Program-made: the position numbers and the translations under genes
Assembly (NCBI GenBank): GCA_024640765.1
Contig: JAHEEK010000011.1
Coordinates: forward strand, 1 to 60,804
DNA from: Nereida sp024640765
Lineage (GTDB): Bacteria > Pseudomonadota > Alphaproteobacteria > Rhodobacterales > Rhodobacteraceae
Direction of reading: 5' to 3'
DNA: 60,804 nucleotides
The notes under the pieces: model-generated
What the model was told of the DNA's origin: nothing
What the model saw: the letters and a program-made list of their open reading frames with translations, nothing else
Databases searched by the model: none
In this document: piece after piece, positions 43,718-52,541 of the stretch
Numbering within the stretch: position 1 is the first letter of the stretch
Layout of the letters: each line of letters starts with the position of its first letter

Positions 43718-44655
43718 GCAACGCCCGCGATCATGGGGGCGGGCTTGATGCGGCAGTGGCAACATTTGGCGGCACGCGTGACAGCTGGCTTGATCTAAGC
43801 ACGGGCATCAACCCTGTTGCTTATCCAGTAAAAGACATCGCCGCAGGTAGCTGGACTGCCCTGCCCGACCAAGCAGCCCTCGACGCGTTGATCAACGCCG
43901 CGCGGGATTTTTGGAACGTGCCAGACAATGCGCCGATTATTCCCGCAGGTGGTGCATCAGCAATCATTGCGCAGATGCCGATGTTGCCAGCCCTGAAGGG
44001 GCTAAGCGGAGCACAAATTCAGAACCGCACCTACAACGAACATGCCGCTGCATTTCGTCATCACGGCTGGGATGTCCGCGCCGATGCGGGCGATGTTCAC
44101 GTGTTGGTGCGGCCCAATAATCCTGACGGTGACATGGGCCTTCTGAACGCTGCTGCACGCGTCACGATCATTGATGAAAGCTTTGGCGATGTGTGCCCGA
44201 GTGACAGCTTGGTGCACCGTACTGCAGATGAGAATACGATCGTTCTGAAGAGCTTTGGCAAGTTTTGGGGACTTGCAGGCGCGCGGCTTGGGTTTGCCAT
44301 TGGCCACCCCGAAACCCTTGCTGGGCTGAGTGAGCAACTAGGCCCTTGGGCCGTTGCGGGACCAACACTCACACTGGGTGCGCGCGCGCTATCCGATCAT
44401 GACTGGGCTACGGCAACCCGTCAGCGTCTGGCTGCAGATGCACGCCGCCTTGATGATCTGATGACCCAACGTAACGCCAAAGTAGTAGGCGGCACGGACC
44501 TGTTTAGGCTGTACCAAGTCGATGACGCACAAAGCTGGCAAACGCGCTTGGCAAAGGGCCATGTCTGGTCGCGCGTCTTCCCTTATGCTGGCGATTGGCT
44601 GCGCCTTGGCCTACCTGCTCCTGATCAATGGCAACAACTTGAGGCCGCCTTATGA
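43714..44655 (+). CDS. cobC: L-threonine-phosphate decarboxylase
   Basis: 313 residues, PLP fold type I. It decarboxylates threonine phosphate to (R)-1-aminopropan-2-yl phosphate, the linker joining the corrin ring to the nucleotide loop. The N-terminus MSNARDHGGGLDAAVATFGG and DLSTGINPVAYP are typical. LVRPNNPDGD binds substrate and the PLP lysine is in LKSFGKFWGLAGARLG. It is called CobC in the aerobic nomenclature and CobD in the Salmonella one. Overlaps both neighbours by 4 bases. Confidence 0.93.
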   Translation: MSNARDHGGGLDAAVATFGGTRDSWLDLSTGINPVAYPVKDIAAGSWTALPDQAALDALINAARDFWNVPDNAPIIPAGGASAIIAQMPMLPALKGLSGAQIQNRTYNEHAAAFRHHGWDVRADAGDVHVLVRPNNPDGDMGLLNAAARVTIIDESFGDVCPSDSLVHRTADENTIVLKSFGKFWGLAGARLGFAIGHPETLAGLSEQLGPWAVAGPTLTLGARALSDHDWATATRQRLAADARRLDDLMTQRNAKVVGGTDLFRLYQVDDAQSWQTRLAKGHVWSRVFPYAGDWLRLGLPAPDQWQQLEAAL

Positions 44656-45524
44656 TTTTGTCGCTTGCGATGATCCTTGATGCGATTTTTGGTGAACCGA
44701 AATGGCTTTGGTCGCGACTACCCCACCCCGCCGTTTTGATGGGCCGACTTATCGCTTGGGGCGACGAGCACTTTAATAACGGCGAGCACAAGCGCATCAA
44801 AGGTGCGCTCATGATGGTCGCCTTTTGCTGTGCGACGGGCATTCTTGGATTACTGCTCGGCACCCTTGGCTGGCCCATTCAGGTTGTTATTACAGCAATT
44901 CTTTTGGCCCAAAGGTCACTGGTTGATCACGTGCTGGCCGTCGCAAAAGGTCTGCGCACAGGACTTGAGGAAGGGCGCGCAGAAGTTGCGATGATTGTTG
45001 GCCGCGAAACAGGCCAGATGGATGAGAACGCCATTGGCCGTGCGGCCATTGAAAGTGCGGCAGAAAACCTGAGCGACGGCATTATTGCCCCAGCGTTTTG
45101 GTTTGCTGTCGCAGGTCTTCCGGGCTTGCTGATCTATAAAATCACGAACACCGCAGATAGCATGATCGGCTATCGCACGCCCCGCTACGAGGCGTTTGGC
45201 TGGGCCGCAGCGCGCCTTGATGATGTGCTAAATTTCATTCCAGCACGGCTAACCGCGTTGTTAATTGCGCCAATGCAGATCACCAAAATTGGCCCCGACG
45301 CCCGCTTGCATCGCTCGCCAAACGCAGGCTGGCCCGAGGCCGCAATGGCCCTTCGTCTCGACATCGCCCTATCGGGTCCACGCACTTATGAGGGCCAGCT
45401 TACAGACTTTCCGTGGGTCAACGCCGCCGCAAGAAAGGTTGCAGCGCCCCGCGATATTGAGCAAACTGTAGCAGTATTATGGAGCGCATGGGCAGCTGCC
45501 CTCGCCTTGTCACTATTGCTATGA
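44652..45524 (+). CDS. cobD: Adenosylcobinamide-phosphate synthase
   Basis: 290 residues, membrane protein (CbiB in Salmonella). It attaches the aminopropanol phosphate to adenosylcobyric acid. DAIFGEPKWLWSRLPHPAVLMGRLI near the N-terminus (in two parts, DAIFGEPKWLW and PHPAVLMGRL), GRAAIESAAENLSDGIIAP and IGYRTPRYEAFGWAAAR are conserved. It directly uses the product of cobC, which it overlaps. Confidence 0.94.
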   Translation: MILSLAMILDAIFGEPKWLWSRLPHPAVLMGRLIAWGDEHFNNGEHKRIKGALMMVAFCCATGILGLLLGTLGWPIQVVITAILLAQRSLVDHVLAVAKGLRTGLEEGRAEVAMIVGRETGQMDENAIGRAAIESAAENLSDGIIAPAFWFAVAGLPGLLIYKITNTADSMIGYRTPRYEAFGWAAARLDDVLNFIPARLTALLIAPMQITKIGPDARLHRSPNAGWPEAAMALRLDIALSGPRTYEGQLTDFPWVNAAARKVAAPRDIEQTVAVLWSAWAAALALSLLL

Positions 45525-45541
45525 TTAGGAATGAGTTAAGC

Positions 45542-46729
45542 ATGAAAACCCTTCTACGCATCGCCTTTATCACGTCCCTTACCTGCCTCGCGCCGCTGAC
45601 AGTGGCAGCACAAACGCCATGCGGCGGATCGTTCAACGCCTTTATCGCTGATCTAAAGACCGAGGCACGCGCCAAGGGTCATAGCCGAAGGACCGTCAAC
45701 ACATTCTTTGACGGCACCCAACAAAGCGCGTCCGTCTTGAAAGCCGACAGAAGCCAAGGCGTTTTTCAAAAGCCATTCATCGACTTTTCACGCGCGCTGA
45801 TCAGCAGCAATCGCATCAACGCAGGGGCCGCAAACGCCCAAAAGTGGGCCAGCACATTTGATCGCGCTGAGCGTCAATTTGGCGTGCCGCGTGGTATTTT
45901 GTTGGCATTCTGGGCGTTTGAGACGGATTTTGGCGCGTTTCAAGGCAACTACAACACCCGCGATGCGCTTGTGACGCTTGCCCATGATTGCCGCCGTCCA
46001 GACCTTTTCCGCCCACAAGTTCTCGCCGCGATTGAGCTTTACGAACGGGACGGCATGGACCCAAGCACAACGACGGGCGCTTGGGCTGGCGAAATTGGCA
46101 TGGTCCAGATGCTACCCGAGGACATCTTACGCAACGGCGTTGACGCAGATGGTGATGGACGTGTCAGCCTTAAAACCTCTGCGGCTGATGCGCTGATGTC
46201 TGGCGCAAAACTATTGGCAGACTTGGGGTGGAAAGCGAACCAGCCTTGGCTGCATGAAGTGAGCGCACCAGCAGGTTTTGATTGGTCGCTCAGCGGCATG
46301 GACAAAGAACTGACCGTTGCGGATTGGCAAAAGCGCGGCATCACGGCGCGCAGCGGATCACTAGGCAACAGCCGGCTGACGGCATCATTGATTGCACCCC
46401 AAGGGCGCAACGGGCCTGTGTTTTTGGCCTATCCAAACTTCAAAGTTTTGTTCGAGTGGAACCAGAGTTTTGTCTACGTGACCACCGCCGCCTATTTCGC
46501 AACACGGCTATCCGGCGCGCCGGTTTATGACGCCGGAAACCCTGATGCGGGCCTTGATGGTGACCGTATGAAAGCGCTCCAAAGCAAATTAGCGGCCCGT
46601 GGATACGACGTTGGGAAAATCGACGGTATCTTGGGCGCGGGCACGCGCGCGGCCGTTCAAGATGTACAACAAAAGCTTGGAATGCCCGCGGACGCATGGC
46701 CAACACCTGAGCTACTTGATCACCTTTAG
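45542..46729 (+). CDS. Lytic murein transglycosylase B family with C-terminal peptidoglycan-binding domain
   Basis: 395 residues. Signal peptide of about 22 residues ending TVAAQ; catalytic Glu127 in FWAFETDFG; then GEIGMVQMLPEDIL, typical of GH103. The C-terminal part (about 340-392, LQSKLAARGYDVGKIDGILG) is a peptidoglycan-binding domain. It cleaves glycan strands in the periplasm with anhydro-muramic ends. It is 17 bases after cobD but functionally unrelated. Convergent with smc. Confidence 0.92.
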   Translation: MKTLLRIAFITSLTCLAPLTVAAQTPCGGSFNAFIADLKTEARAKGHSRRTVNTFFDGTQQSASVLKADRSQGVFQKPFIDFSRALISSNRINAGAANAQKWASTFDRAERQFGVPRGILLAFWAFETDFGAFQGNYNTRDALVTLAHDCRRPDLFRPQVLAAIELYERDGMDPSTTTGAWAGEIGMVQMLPEDILRNGVDADGDGRVSLKTSAADALMSGAKLLADLGWKANQPWLHEVSAPAGFDWSLSGMDKELTVADWQKRGITARSGSLGNSRLTASLIAPQGRNGPVFLAYPNFKVLFEWNQSFVYVTTAAYFATRLSGAPVYDAGNPDAGLDGDRMKALQSKLAARGYDVGKIDGILGAGTRAAVQDVQQKLGMPADAWPTPELLDHL

Positions 46730-46737
46730 AATTCAGC

Positions 46738-49700
46738 TCAGGCAACCATCGCTTCGGCTTTTTTCAGATCAACACTGACCAACTGGCTTACGCCTTGTTC
46801 AGCCATTGTGACCCCAAAAAGGCGATCCATCCGTGACATCGTCACCGCGTGGTGCGTGATCGTCAAAAACCGCGTGTTTGTGCGGCGGGTCATCTCATCA
46901 AGCATATCGCAAAAGCGCGTCACGTTGGCATCATCAAGAGGTGCATCAACCTCATCGAGCACGCAAATAGGCGCAGGGTTGGCCAAGAATACCGCAAAGA
47001 TTAGCGCGAGCGCAGTCAACGTCTGCTCACCACCAGAAAGCAGCGACAGGGTCGACAGCTTCTTGCCCGGGGGCTGGCACATAATCTCAAGGCCTGCTTC
47101 AAGCGGGTCATCGCTTTCCACCAAAACAAGACGGGCCTCACCACCCCCAAACAAGTGGGTAAAGAGCATGCCAAAATTATCATTCACTTGCTCAAAAGCT
47201 GTCAAAAGCCTCTCGCGGCCTTCTTTGTTCAGGCTCGCAATACCAGTGCGCAATTCACGAATGGCTGCTTCCAAGTCCTGCTTCTCAGCCACAAGTGCGT
47301 CATGCTCAACTTGGACTTCTTTACTATCTTCCTCGGCGCGCAAATTCACGGCACCCAAGGCGTCCCGTTGCCGCTTTAACCGGTTTACCTCTGCCTCGAT
47401 CTGCTCTGACGGGGGCATCTGATCTGCATCTACCTCAAGCTTTTCCAGCAGGGTTTGCGGCGTTACTTCCATTTCATCTTGAATACGTTCGGCGGCCACA
47501 CCGACCGCTTCTTTCGCAGCATCCGCCAATGCCTCGGAACGTGCGCGTGCTTCGCGCGCTTCTGAGGCCGCACGTTCTGCGTCACGCTCTGCGTTTACCG
47601 CCGCGCGCTGCGCCGTATCAGCTTCGGCCAGTGCGTCAGCGGCGGCTCGGCGGCGTGCCTCGGCGGTTGTAATCTCAGACAACAACGTCTCACGCTTGGC
47701 AGCAAGTTCAGCAGGGGCAGCTTGCGCTTTTTGCAACTCCTGCTCTGAGGTTTCGCGGCGTTCAGCAAGTTCAGACGAGCGCTTCTCTGCTGTTTCCAGC
47801 CGACTTTTCCAACTGCTGCTCTCCTTAGCTATGTCTTGGGAACGGCGCACGCGGGCCTCGCCTTCGCGGCGCACTTCATCGGACGCAGAACGCTTGGCCA
47901 TCATGGTCATCCGCGCCGCTTCTACTGTCATCTTGACGTCTTCAACAGCACCGCGTGCTGCGTCCAAGTCCCCAAGTTCTGCTACGCTTTTTTCGGCCTC
48001 TGCTAAGCGGGCACGCGCGGCTGTTGCCTCATCCTCAAAGCGTTTAACTGCCAAATCCAATGTCTCAAGCTTGCTTTGGGCGATCGATTGATCCGCTTCT
48101 GCGCGTGACACTTTTCGGCCCGCATTTGATAGCAATTGATCCGCATCGCGGCGCGCCTGACGCGCTGTTTGGTCCGCCGCAGTCAACTCGCGCAAGCGCG
48201 TTTGCAAAAGGGTGTGGGCATCGCGTGCACCGTCGGCGCGGGCCTCAGCCTCGTTCATTTCTTTCTTCAGCGCCTCAAGTCGGTTGAGCTGTTGCAGACG
48301 CAAAGCGGCGGCAGACGGCGCGTCTTCAGCACTGGCGCGAAACCCGTCCCAACGCCACAGATCACCGTCAACCGAAACCAACCGTTGGCCGGGCGCCAAA
48401 TTAACCTGCGCGGCGTTACCACGATCTGCTTCAACCAGCCCGATCTGCGACAAACGACGCGCCAACACATCAGGTGCATCCACATGCGTAGACAACGGTG
48501 TCACGCCGTCCGGCAAGGCCTGCGTGTTGTCATACGCAGGCAAAACAGCCCATCCAGAGGGGTCATTGTTTGACACAAGCGGTGCCTTCAAATCATCCGC
48601 GAGCGCTGCACCAAGCGCTTTTTCAAACCCTGCCCCAACGGACAAAACATCCATCAACTGACCGCCCTCAGCAGTGTCACGGTCAACCAATTTACTTAGT
48701 GCGTTCACTTCAGCACGCAGCGCGCTGACCTCACCATCCGCCTCAGACAGCGCCGCACGTGCATCCGCCTCCAGCGATTGGGTCTCGGTCCGCGCGGCTT
48801 CCGCCTCAATCAATGCCGCATCAGCGCTTTGTACTGTTTCAGCCGCTTCGGCCGCTTCACGCTCAGCCACTTCAAACTCGGCCTTGGCGGTTGCCTGCGC
48901 CTGCTTGGCGGCGCGCATTGCGTCACGTGATTTTTCGGCCTCCGCCTCATTTTTATCAAGCGTCTTACGGCTGTCATCAAGGATACGGTTCGCAGATTGA
49001 TGGCGGGCAGCGAGGCGCGCCACATCCTCGGTCATCTCACTTAAAGCAGCTTCGCGGTCTTGCAGGATTTGCGCCGCTTCAGAAGCCGCTGTTTTGGCTT
49101 CCGCCAGGCGCGCGTCATGCCCCTCAGAAGCTTTGGCGATTTCCTGCGCTTCCCACTCAAGGCGCGCAATCGTCTCATCAGCATCTTTGTTCAAGCCGGT
49201 TTCGCGCTCAATATCGCGGGTCAGCTGCGAAATGCGGCTGGTCAGGGTTTCAATCAACTCTGCCGCACGGCTTTCTTGTTCAGAAAGCGCATCGCGGCCA
49301 ACTTCAAGACGCTGCAACACCGCGGCGGCGATCGCCTCTTCTTCGCGCAATGGTGGCAAAGCTTCATCAGCAGCTTGCCGCGAGTTTGCGGCAGCGCGCG
49401 CCGCTGTTTCTGCTTGGGCAGCGACCACAGTTTGCGCCTTTAGATGTTCATCTGCTGCGGCACGGGCCTCGTCCGCTTCTTTCCAACGCCGATAGAGCAA
49501 AAGCCCCTCTGCAAGACGTAAACCCGAATTGATCTCACGGTAGCGCGCCGCCTGTCGTGCTTGGCGGGCTAACTGCCCTAACTGGGCTGCAAGTTGTTCA
49601 ATCACATCATCAACGCGGCTTAGGTTGGTTTCCGCCCCGCGCAGTTTGAGTTCTGCTTCATGACGGCGTTGATACAGGCCACTAATACCTGCCGCTTCTT

Positions 49701-50193
49701 CAAGAATACGGCGACGCGCCTTTGGTTTAGCGTTGATCAACTCAGAGATTTGTCCCTGCCGCACCAGCGCAGGTGAATGTGCGCCCGTGCTTGCGTCCGC
49801 GAACAGCATTTGCACGTCGCGCGCGCGAACGTCTTTTGTATTTGCTTTGTAGGCTGAGCCGACGTCCCGCGTGATCCGGCGCACGACCTCAAGCTGATCT
49901 GCGTCATTGAAGCCCGCCGGCGCAAGACGTTCCGCATTATCAATGATCAAACTGACTTCGGCAAAGTTGCGTGCGGGCCGCGTTGAAGCCCCCGCAAAGA
50001 TCACATCTTCCATACCGCCGCCGCGCATCGCTGTTGGCCGGTTTTCCCCCATGACCCAACGCAACGCCTCAAGCAGGTTAGACTTGCCACAACCGTTTGG
50101 CCCGACAACGCCAGTCAGCCCATCAGCAATAACCAAGTCTGTTGGGTCCACAAAGCTTTTGAAGCCGTTCAATCTGAGTCGTGAAAAGCGCAA
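46738..50193 (-). CDS. smc: Chromosome segregation protein SMC
   Basis: 1151 residues. Walker A GPNGCGKSN (31-39), two long coiled-coil arms rich in Ala, Glu and Arg, a central hinge (DVLSVGAGFEKALGAALAD near residues 500-650), then C-terminal LLSGGEQTLTALAL signature and Walker B PICVLDEVDAPLD. With ScpA and ScpB it condenses and aligns chromosome arms. I chose TTG at 50193 (LRFSRLRLNGFKSF): AAAGGAC lies 5 bases upstream and homologues start at this residue. An ATG eight codons further up lacks such a site. Confidence 0.93.
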   Translation of the reverse strand: MRFSRLRLNGFKSFVDPTDLVIADGLTGVVGPNGCGKSNLLEALRWVMGENRPTAMRGGGMEDVIFAGASTRPARNFAEVSLIIDNAERLAPAGFNDADQLEVVRRITRDVGSAYKANTKDVRARDVQMLFADASTGAHSPALVRQGQISELINAKPKARRRILEEAAGISGLYQRRHEAELKLRGAETNLSRVDDVIEQLAAQLGQLARQARQAARYREINSGLRLAEGLLLYRRWKEADEARAAADEHLKAQTVVAAQAETAARAAANSRQAADEALPPLREEEAIAAAVLQRLEVGRDALSEQESRAAELIETLTSRISQLTRDIERETGLNKDADETIARLEWEAQEIAKASEGHDARLAEAKTAASEAAQILQDREAALSEMTEDVARLAARHQSANRILDDSRKTLDKNEAEAEKSRDAMRAAKQAQATAKAEFEVAEREAAEAAETVQSADAALIEAEAARTETQSLEADARAALSEADGEVSALRAEVNALSKLVDRDTAEGGQLMDVLSVGAGFEKALGAALADDLKAPLVSNNDPSGWAVLPAYDNTQALPDGVTPLSTHVDAPDVLARRLSQIGLVEADRGNAAQVNLAPGQRLVSVDGDLWRWDGFRASAEDAPSAAALRLQQLNRLEALKKEMNEAEARADGARDAHTLLQTRLRELTAADQTARQARRDADQLLSNAGRKVSRAEADQSIAQSKLETLDLAVKRFEDEATAARARLAEAEKSVAELGDLDAARGAVEDVKMTVEAARMTMMAKRSASDEVRREGEARVRRSQDIAKESSSWKSRLETAEKRSSELAERRETSEQELQKAQAAPAELAAKRETLLSEITTAEARRRAAADALAEADTAQRAAVNAERDAERAASEAREARARSEALADAAKEAVGVAAERIQDEMEVTPQTLLEKLEVDADQMPPSEQIEAEVNRLKRQRDALGAVNLRAEEDSKEVQVEHDALVAEKQDLEAAIRELRTGIASLNKEGRERLLTAFEQVNDNFGMLFTHLFGGGEARLVLVESDDPLEAGLEIMCQPPGKKLSTLSLLSGGEQTLTALALIFAVFLANPAPICVLDEVDAPLDDANVTRFCDMLDEMTRRTNTRFLTITHHAVTMSRMDRLFGVTMAEQGVSQLVSVDLKKAEAMVA

Positions 50194-50291
50194 GGCATGT
50201 CCTTTGGGTGATTCCATTCACGCCCATAGTGGAACGCCCACGCCACCTACCTGTCAACGCCACACCACCGTATCTGCCCCAAACAGTCCAC

Positions 50292-50300
50292 TTATCCACA
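50292..50300 (+). promoter_or_regulatory. Candidate DnaA box upstream of smc
   Basis: A second perfect TTATCCACA, about 100 bases upstream of the smc start and directly beside two AT-rich direct repeats. It could tie smc expression to the replication cycle. The binding is inferred from the match only. Confidence 0.35.
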
Positions 50301-50338
50301 ATATATTGCGCAAAACCTGCTAAATATATTGCAAAACC
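50301..50338. repeat. Imperfect AT-rich direct repeat next to the DnaA box
   Basis: ATATATTGCGCAAAACC (50301-50317) and ATATATTGCAAAACC (50324-50338) differ by two missing bases. They lie in the divergent control region shared by smc and the riboswitch-cbiM transcript. Confidence 0.5.
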
Positions 50339-50424
50339 GTATATAAGTCATAGCGCATCCTGCCGTTCTTGGGGCGTGGTAGGTCGGAATCTCCCTTGCT
50401 TGAACGCGTCAGAACAGTCACAAC

Positions 50425-50612
50425 ACACCGGCATGGTTCCCCGATCAGACGCAAAGCGTCGGGGATCAAATGGGAATGCGGGACGGGCCAACCCAATTCG
50501 GGGTCCAAAACCGCAGCCGCCCCCGCGACTGTAAGCGGTGAGCGTCCGTCACTAAGCCACTGGGAAACTGGGAAGGCGACGGTACGTATTGACCCGCAAG
50601 CCAGGAGACCAG
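50425..50612 (+). promoter_or_regulatory. Cobalamin riboswitch
   Basis: The conserved B12 core is clear: a paired 5' element around ATGGTTCCCC...GGGGATCAAATGGGAA, then GCGGGACGGGCC, GCAGCCGCCCCCGCGACTGT, GCCACTGGGAAACTGGGAA, GGCGACGG and the closing CCAGGAGACC at 50601-50610. It should bind adenosylcobalamin and reduce expression of cbiM and the genes after it. Confidence 0.95.
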
Positions 50613-50631
50613 CCGTGCAGAAATGCAAACC

Positions 50632-50649
50632 CCTGTCGGGTGTGACAGG
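50632..50649 (+). promoter_or_regulatory. Candidate riboswitch expression-platform hairpin before cbiM
   Basis: CCTGTC and GACAGG form a 6-bp stem with loop GGGTGT, ending one base before the cbiM ribosome site AAAGGAG (50651-50657). This suggests translational control, though how it alternates with the aptamer is not shown. No U-tract follows, so it is not an intrinsic terminator. Confidence 0.55.
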
Positions 50650-50664
50650 CAAAGGAGAATAGTT

Positions 50665-51342
50665 ATGCATATCGAACCAGGCGTCGTCAGTGGCGCAAAA
50701 ATGGCCCTAAGCTACGCAACCTTCGTGGGTGCTGCTGGATACGGCGCGAAAATGGCGTGGGAAGCGCTTGTTCAAAAAGGTGCTTTGTCGCTTGTGGCAC
50801 GCAGCTTGATCGCAACGATCGCTGTTTTCATCTTTTTCGAAGTTCTGCCCCACTTCGCTGTTGGCGTATCAGAAGTTCACTTTATCCTTGGCACGACAAT
50901 CCTGCTGATCTTGGGCACAGGCCCTGCGGCTATCGGGCTGGCACTCGGTCTGTTGATCCAAGGCTTGTTCTTTGCACCAACTGACTTGGGCATGATCACA
51001 GTCAACGCAACAACACTTCTGGTGCCGCTCTTTGCAATCCACCACATGGCGAAAAAGACCATTGCTCCAAACACAGCTTACGTTGACCTGTCATACGGCC
51101 AGGCGCTGAAGCTTTCTGGCGCATACCAAGGTGGCGTTGTTGCTTGGGTGGCTTTCTGGGCAATCTACGGCCAAGGTTTTGGCGCAGAGAACCTTGCAGC
51201 AGTTGCATCATTTGGCGCGGCGTACATGCTGGTGTTGCTCATTGAGCCAGTTGCTGACCTTGCGGTGCTTGCAGCAGCCAAGCGCATGAAGGGTCTTGAT
51301 GGCACAGGTTTTGTGACACCACGTCTCTACAACGCCGCCTAA
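50665..51342 (+). CDS. cbiM: CbiM-family cobalt transporter substrate-binding membrane component
   Basis: 225 residues with about six to seven membrane spans. The N-terminal MHIEPGVVSGAK keeps His2, which in CbiM binds cobalt together with the N-terminal amine. It imports cobalt for the corrin path under control of the riboswitch directly upstream. No cbiN, cbiQ or cbiO follows; the next gene is cobW. The energising modules may lie elsewhere, or the protein may work alone. AAAGGAG precedes the ATG. Confidence 0.9.
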   Translation: MHIEPGVVSGAKMALSYATFVGAAGYGAKMAWEALVQKGALSLVARSLIATIAVFIFFEVLPHFAVGVSEVHFILGTTILLILGTGPAAIGLALGLLIQGLFFAPTDLGMITVNATTLLVPLFAIHHMAKKTIAPNTAYVDLSYGQALKLSGAYQGGVVAWVAFWAIYGQGFGAENLAAVASFGAAYMLVLLIEPVADLAVLAAAKRMKGLDGTGFVTPRLYNAA

Positions 51343-51431
51343 GTACTCTCATTTGCTAACAGCAATTGAACGGTTTTGACGCCGGTGGCCCCCACGGGTT
51401 GCCGGCGCATCTTTTTGACATGGAGGCCATT

Positions 51432-52541
51432 ATGGCTGCGAAAATTCCTGCTACTGTCGTCACTGGTTTTCTGGGCGCAGGCAAAACAACACTGATCCGC
51501 CACATGCTGCAAAACTCACAAGGCAAGCGCATTGCGTTGATCATCAACGAATTTGGCGATCTTGGTGTGGATGGTGACATTCTAAAAGGCTGCGGCGACG
51601 AGACCTGTACAGAAGATGATATCATGGAGCTATCAAACGGCTGCATCTGTTGCACCGTAGCCGATGATTTTATTCCAACGATGGAAAAACTGCTCGAGCG
51701 TGAAAACGCACCTGATCATATCGTCATTGAAACCTCTGGCCTTGCGCTGCCACAACCGCTTGTCCGCGCGTTCAACTGGCCCGGCATTTCAACCAAAGTG
51801 ACCGTCGACGGTGTCGTTACAGTAGTGGATGGAAAAGCCGTAACGGAAGGACGCTTTGCACATTCAGTTGCGGCAGTAGATGCCCAACGCAAACTTGACG
51901 ACAACCTTGATCACGAGACGCCCCTGTCCGAACTATTCGAGGACCAAATCGCCTGTGCAGACATGATTGTGGTGAACAAATCTGACCTTCTCACTGCGGA
52001 TGAGGCAACTGCACTTACGGACAAACTGAAATCCGAAGCCCGAAGTGGTGTGCAGGTTGTCAAAGCCTCGATGGGCGCGCTGCCTGTTGACGTTTTGCTT
52101 GGCCAAGGTGTTGGTTCCGAGAGTGATATGGAAGCGCGCGCCGAGGTGCATCATCACCATCACGATGACCACCACACAGAAGACGGGGAACATCATCATG
52201 ACGATCATGATCACGCCCACGAAGATCATCACCACCATCATCATCACGATCACGACCATGATGCCTTTGAATCCTTTGTCGTGACCTTGGGCGAAATTAG
52301 TGACGCTAAGGCGTTTGCCCAACAAGTCGCAGATGTCATCCAAGCCCATGACATTTTGCGCCTCAAAGGGTTTGCTGCGGTCGAAGGCAAACCAATGCGC
52401 CTTACGTTGCAAGCGGTTGGGCCACGGGTTGATACGTATTTCGACCAGCCTTTTGGAACGGCCCCGCATCAAACACGGCTTGTTGTGATTGGCCAAGCGG
52501 GCCTTGACCGCAATGCAATCGACGCTGCCCTGCGTGCATGA
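51432..52541 (+). CDS. cobW: CobW-family GTPase with His-rich insertion
   Basis: 369 residues, COG0523 G3E GTPase. Walker A GFLGAGKTT (12-20), the metal-binding CICC motif (71-74) in NGCICCTVAD and the GTP motif NKSD at about 182. A histidine- and aspartate-rich insert at about 240-277 probably binds cobalt. The C-terminal CobW domain follows. CobW is thought to deliver cobalt to the CobNST chelatase. GGAGG precedes the ATG at 51432. Overlaps the GNAT gene by 4 bases. Confidence 0.93.
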   Translation: MAAKIPATVVTGFLGAGKTTLIRHMLQNSQGKRIALIINEFGDLGVDGDILKGCGDETCTEDDIMELSNGCICCTVADDFIPTMEKLLERENAPDHIVIETSGLALPQPLVRAFNWPGISTKVTVDGVVTVVDGKAVTEGRFAHSVAAVDAQRKLDDNLDHETPLSELFEDQIACADMIVVNKSDLLTADEATALTDKLKSEARSGVQVVKASMGALPVDVLLGQGVGSESDMEARAEVHHHHHDDHHTEDGEHHHDDHDHAHEDHHHHHHHDHDHDAFESFVVTLGEISDAKAFAQQVADVIQAHDILRLKGFAAVEGKPMRLTLQAVGPRVDTYFDQPFGTAPHQTRLVVIGQAGLDRNAIDAALRA

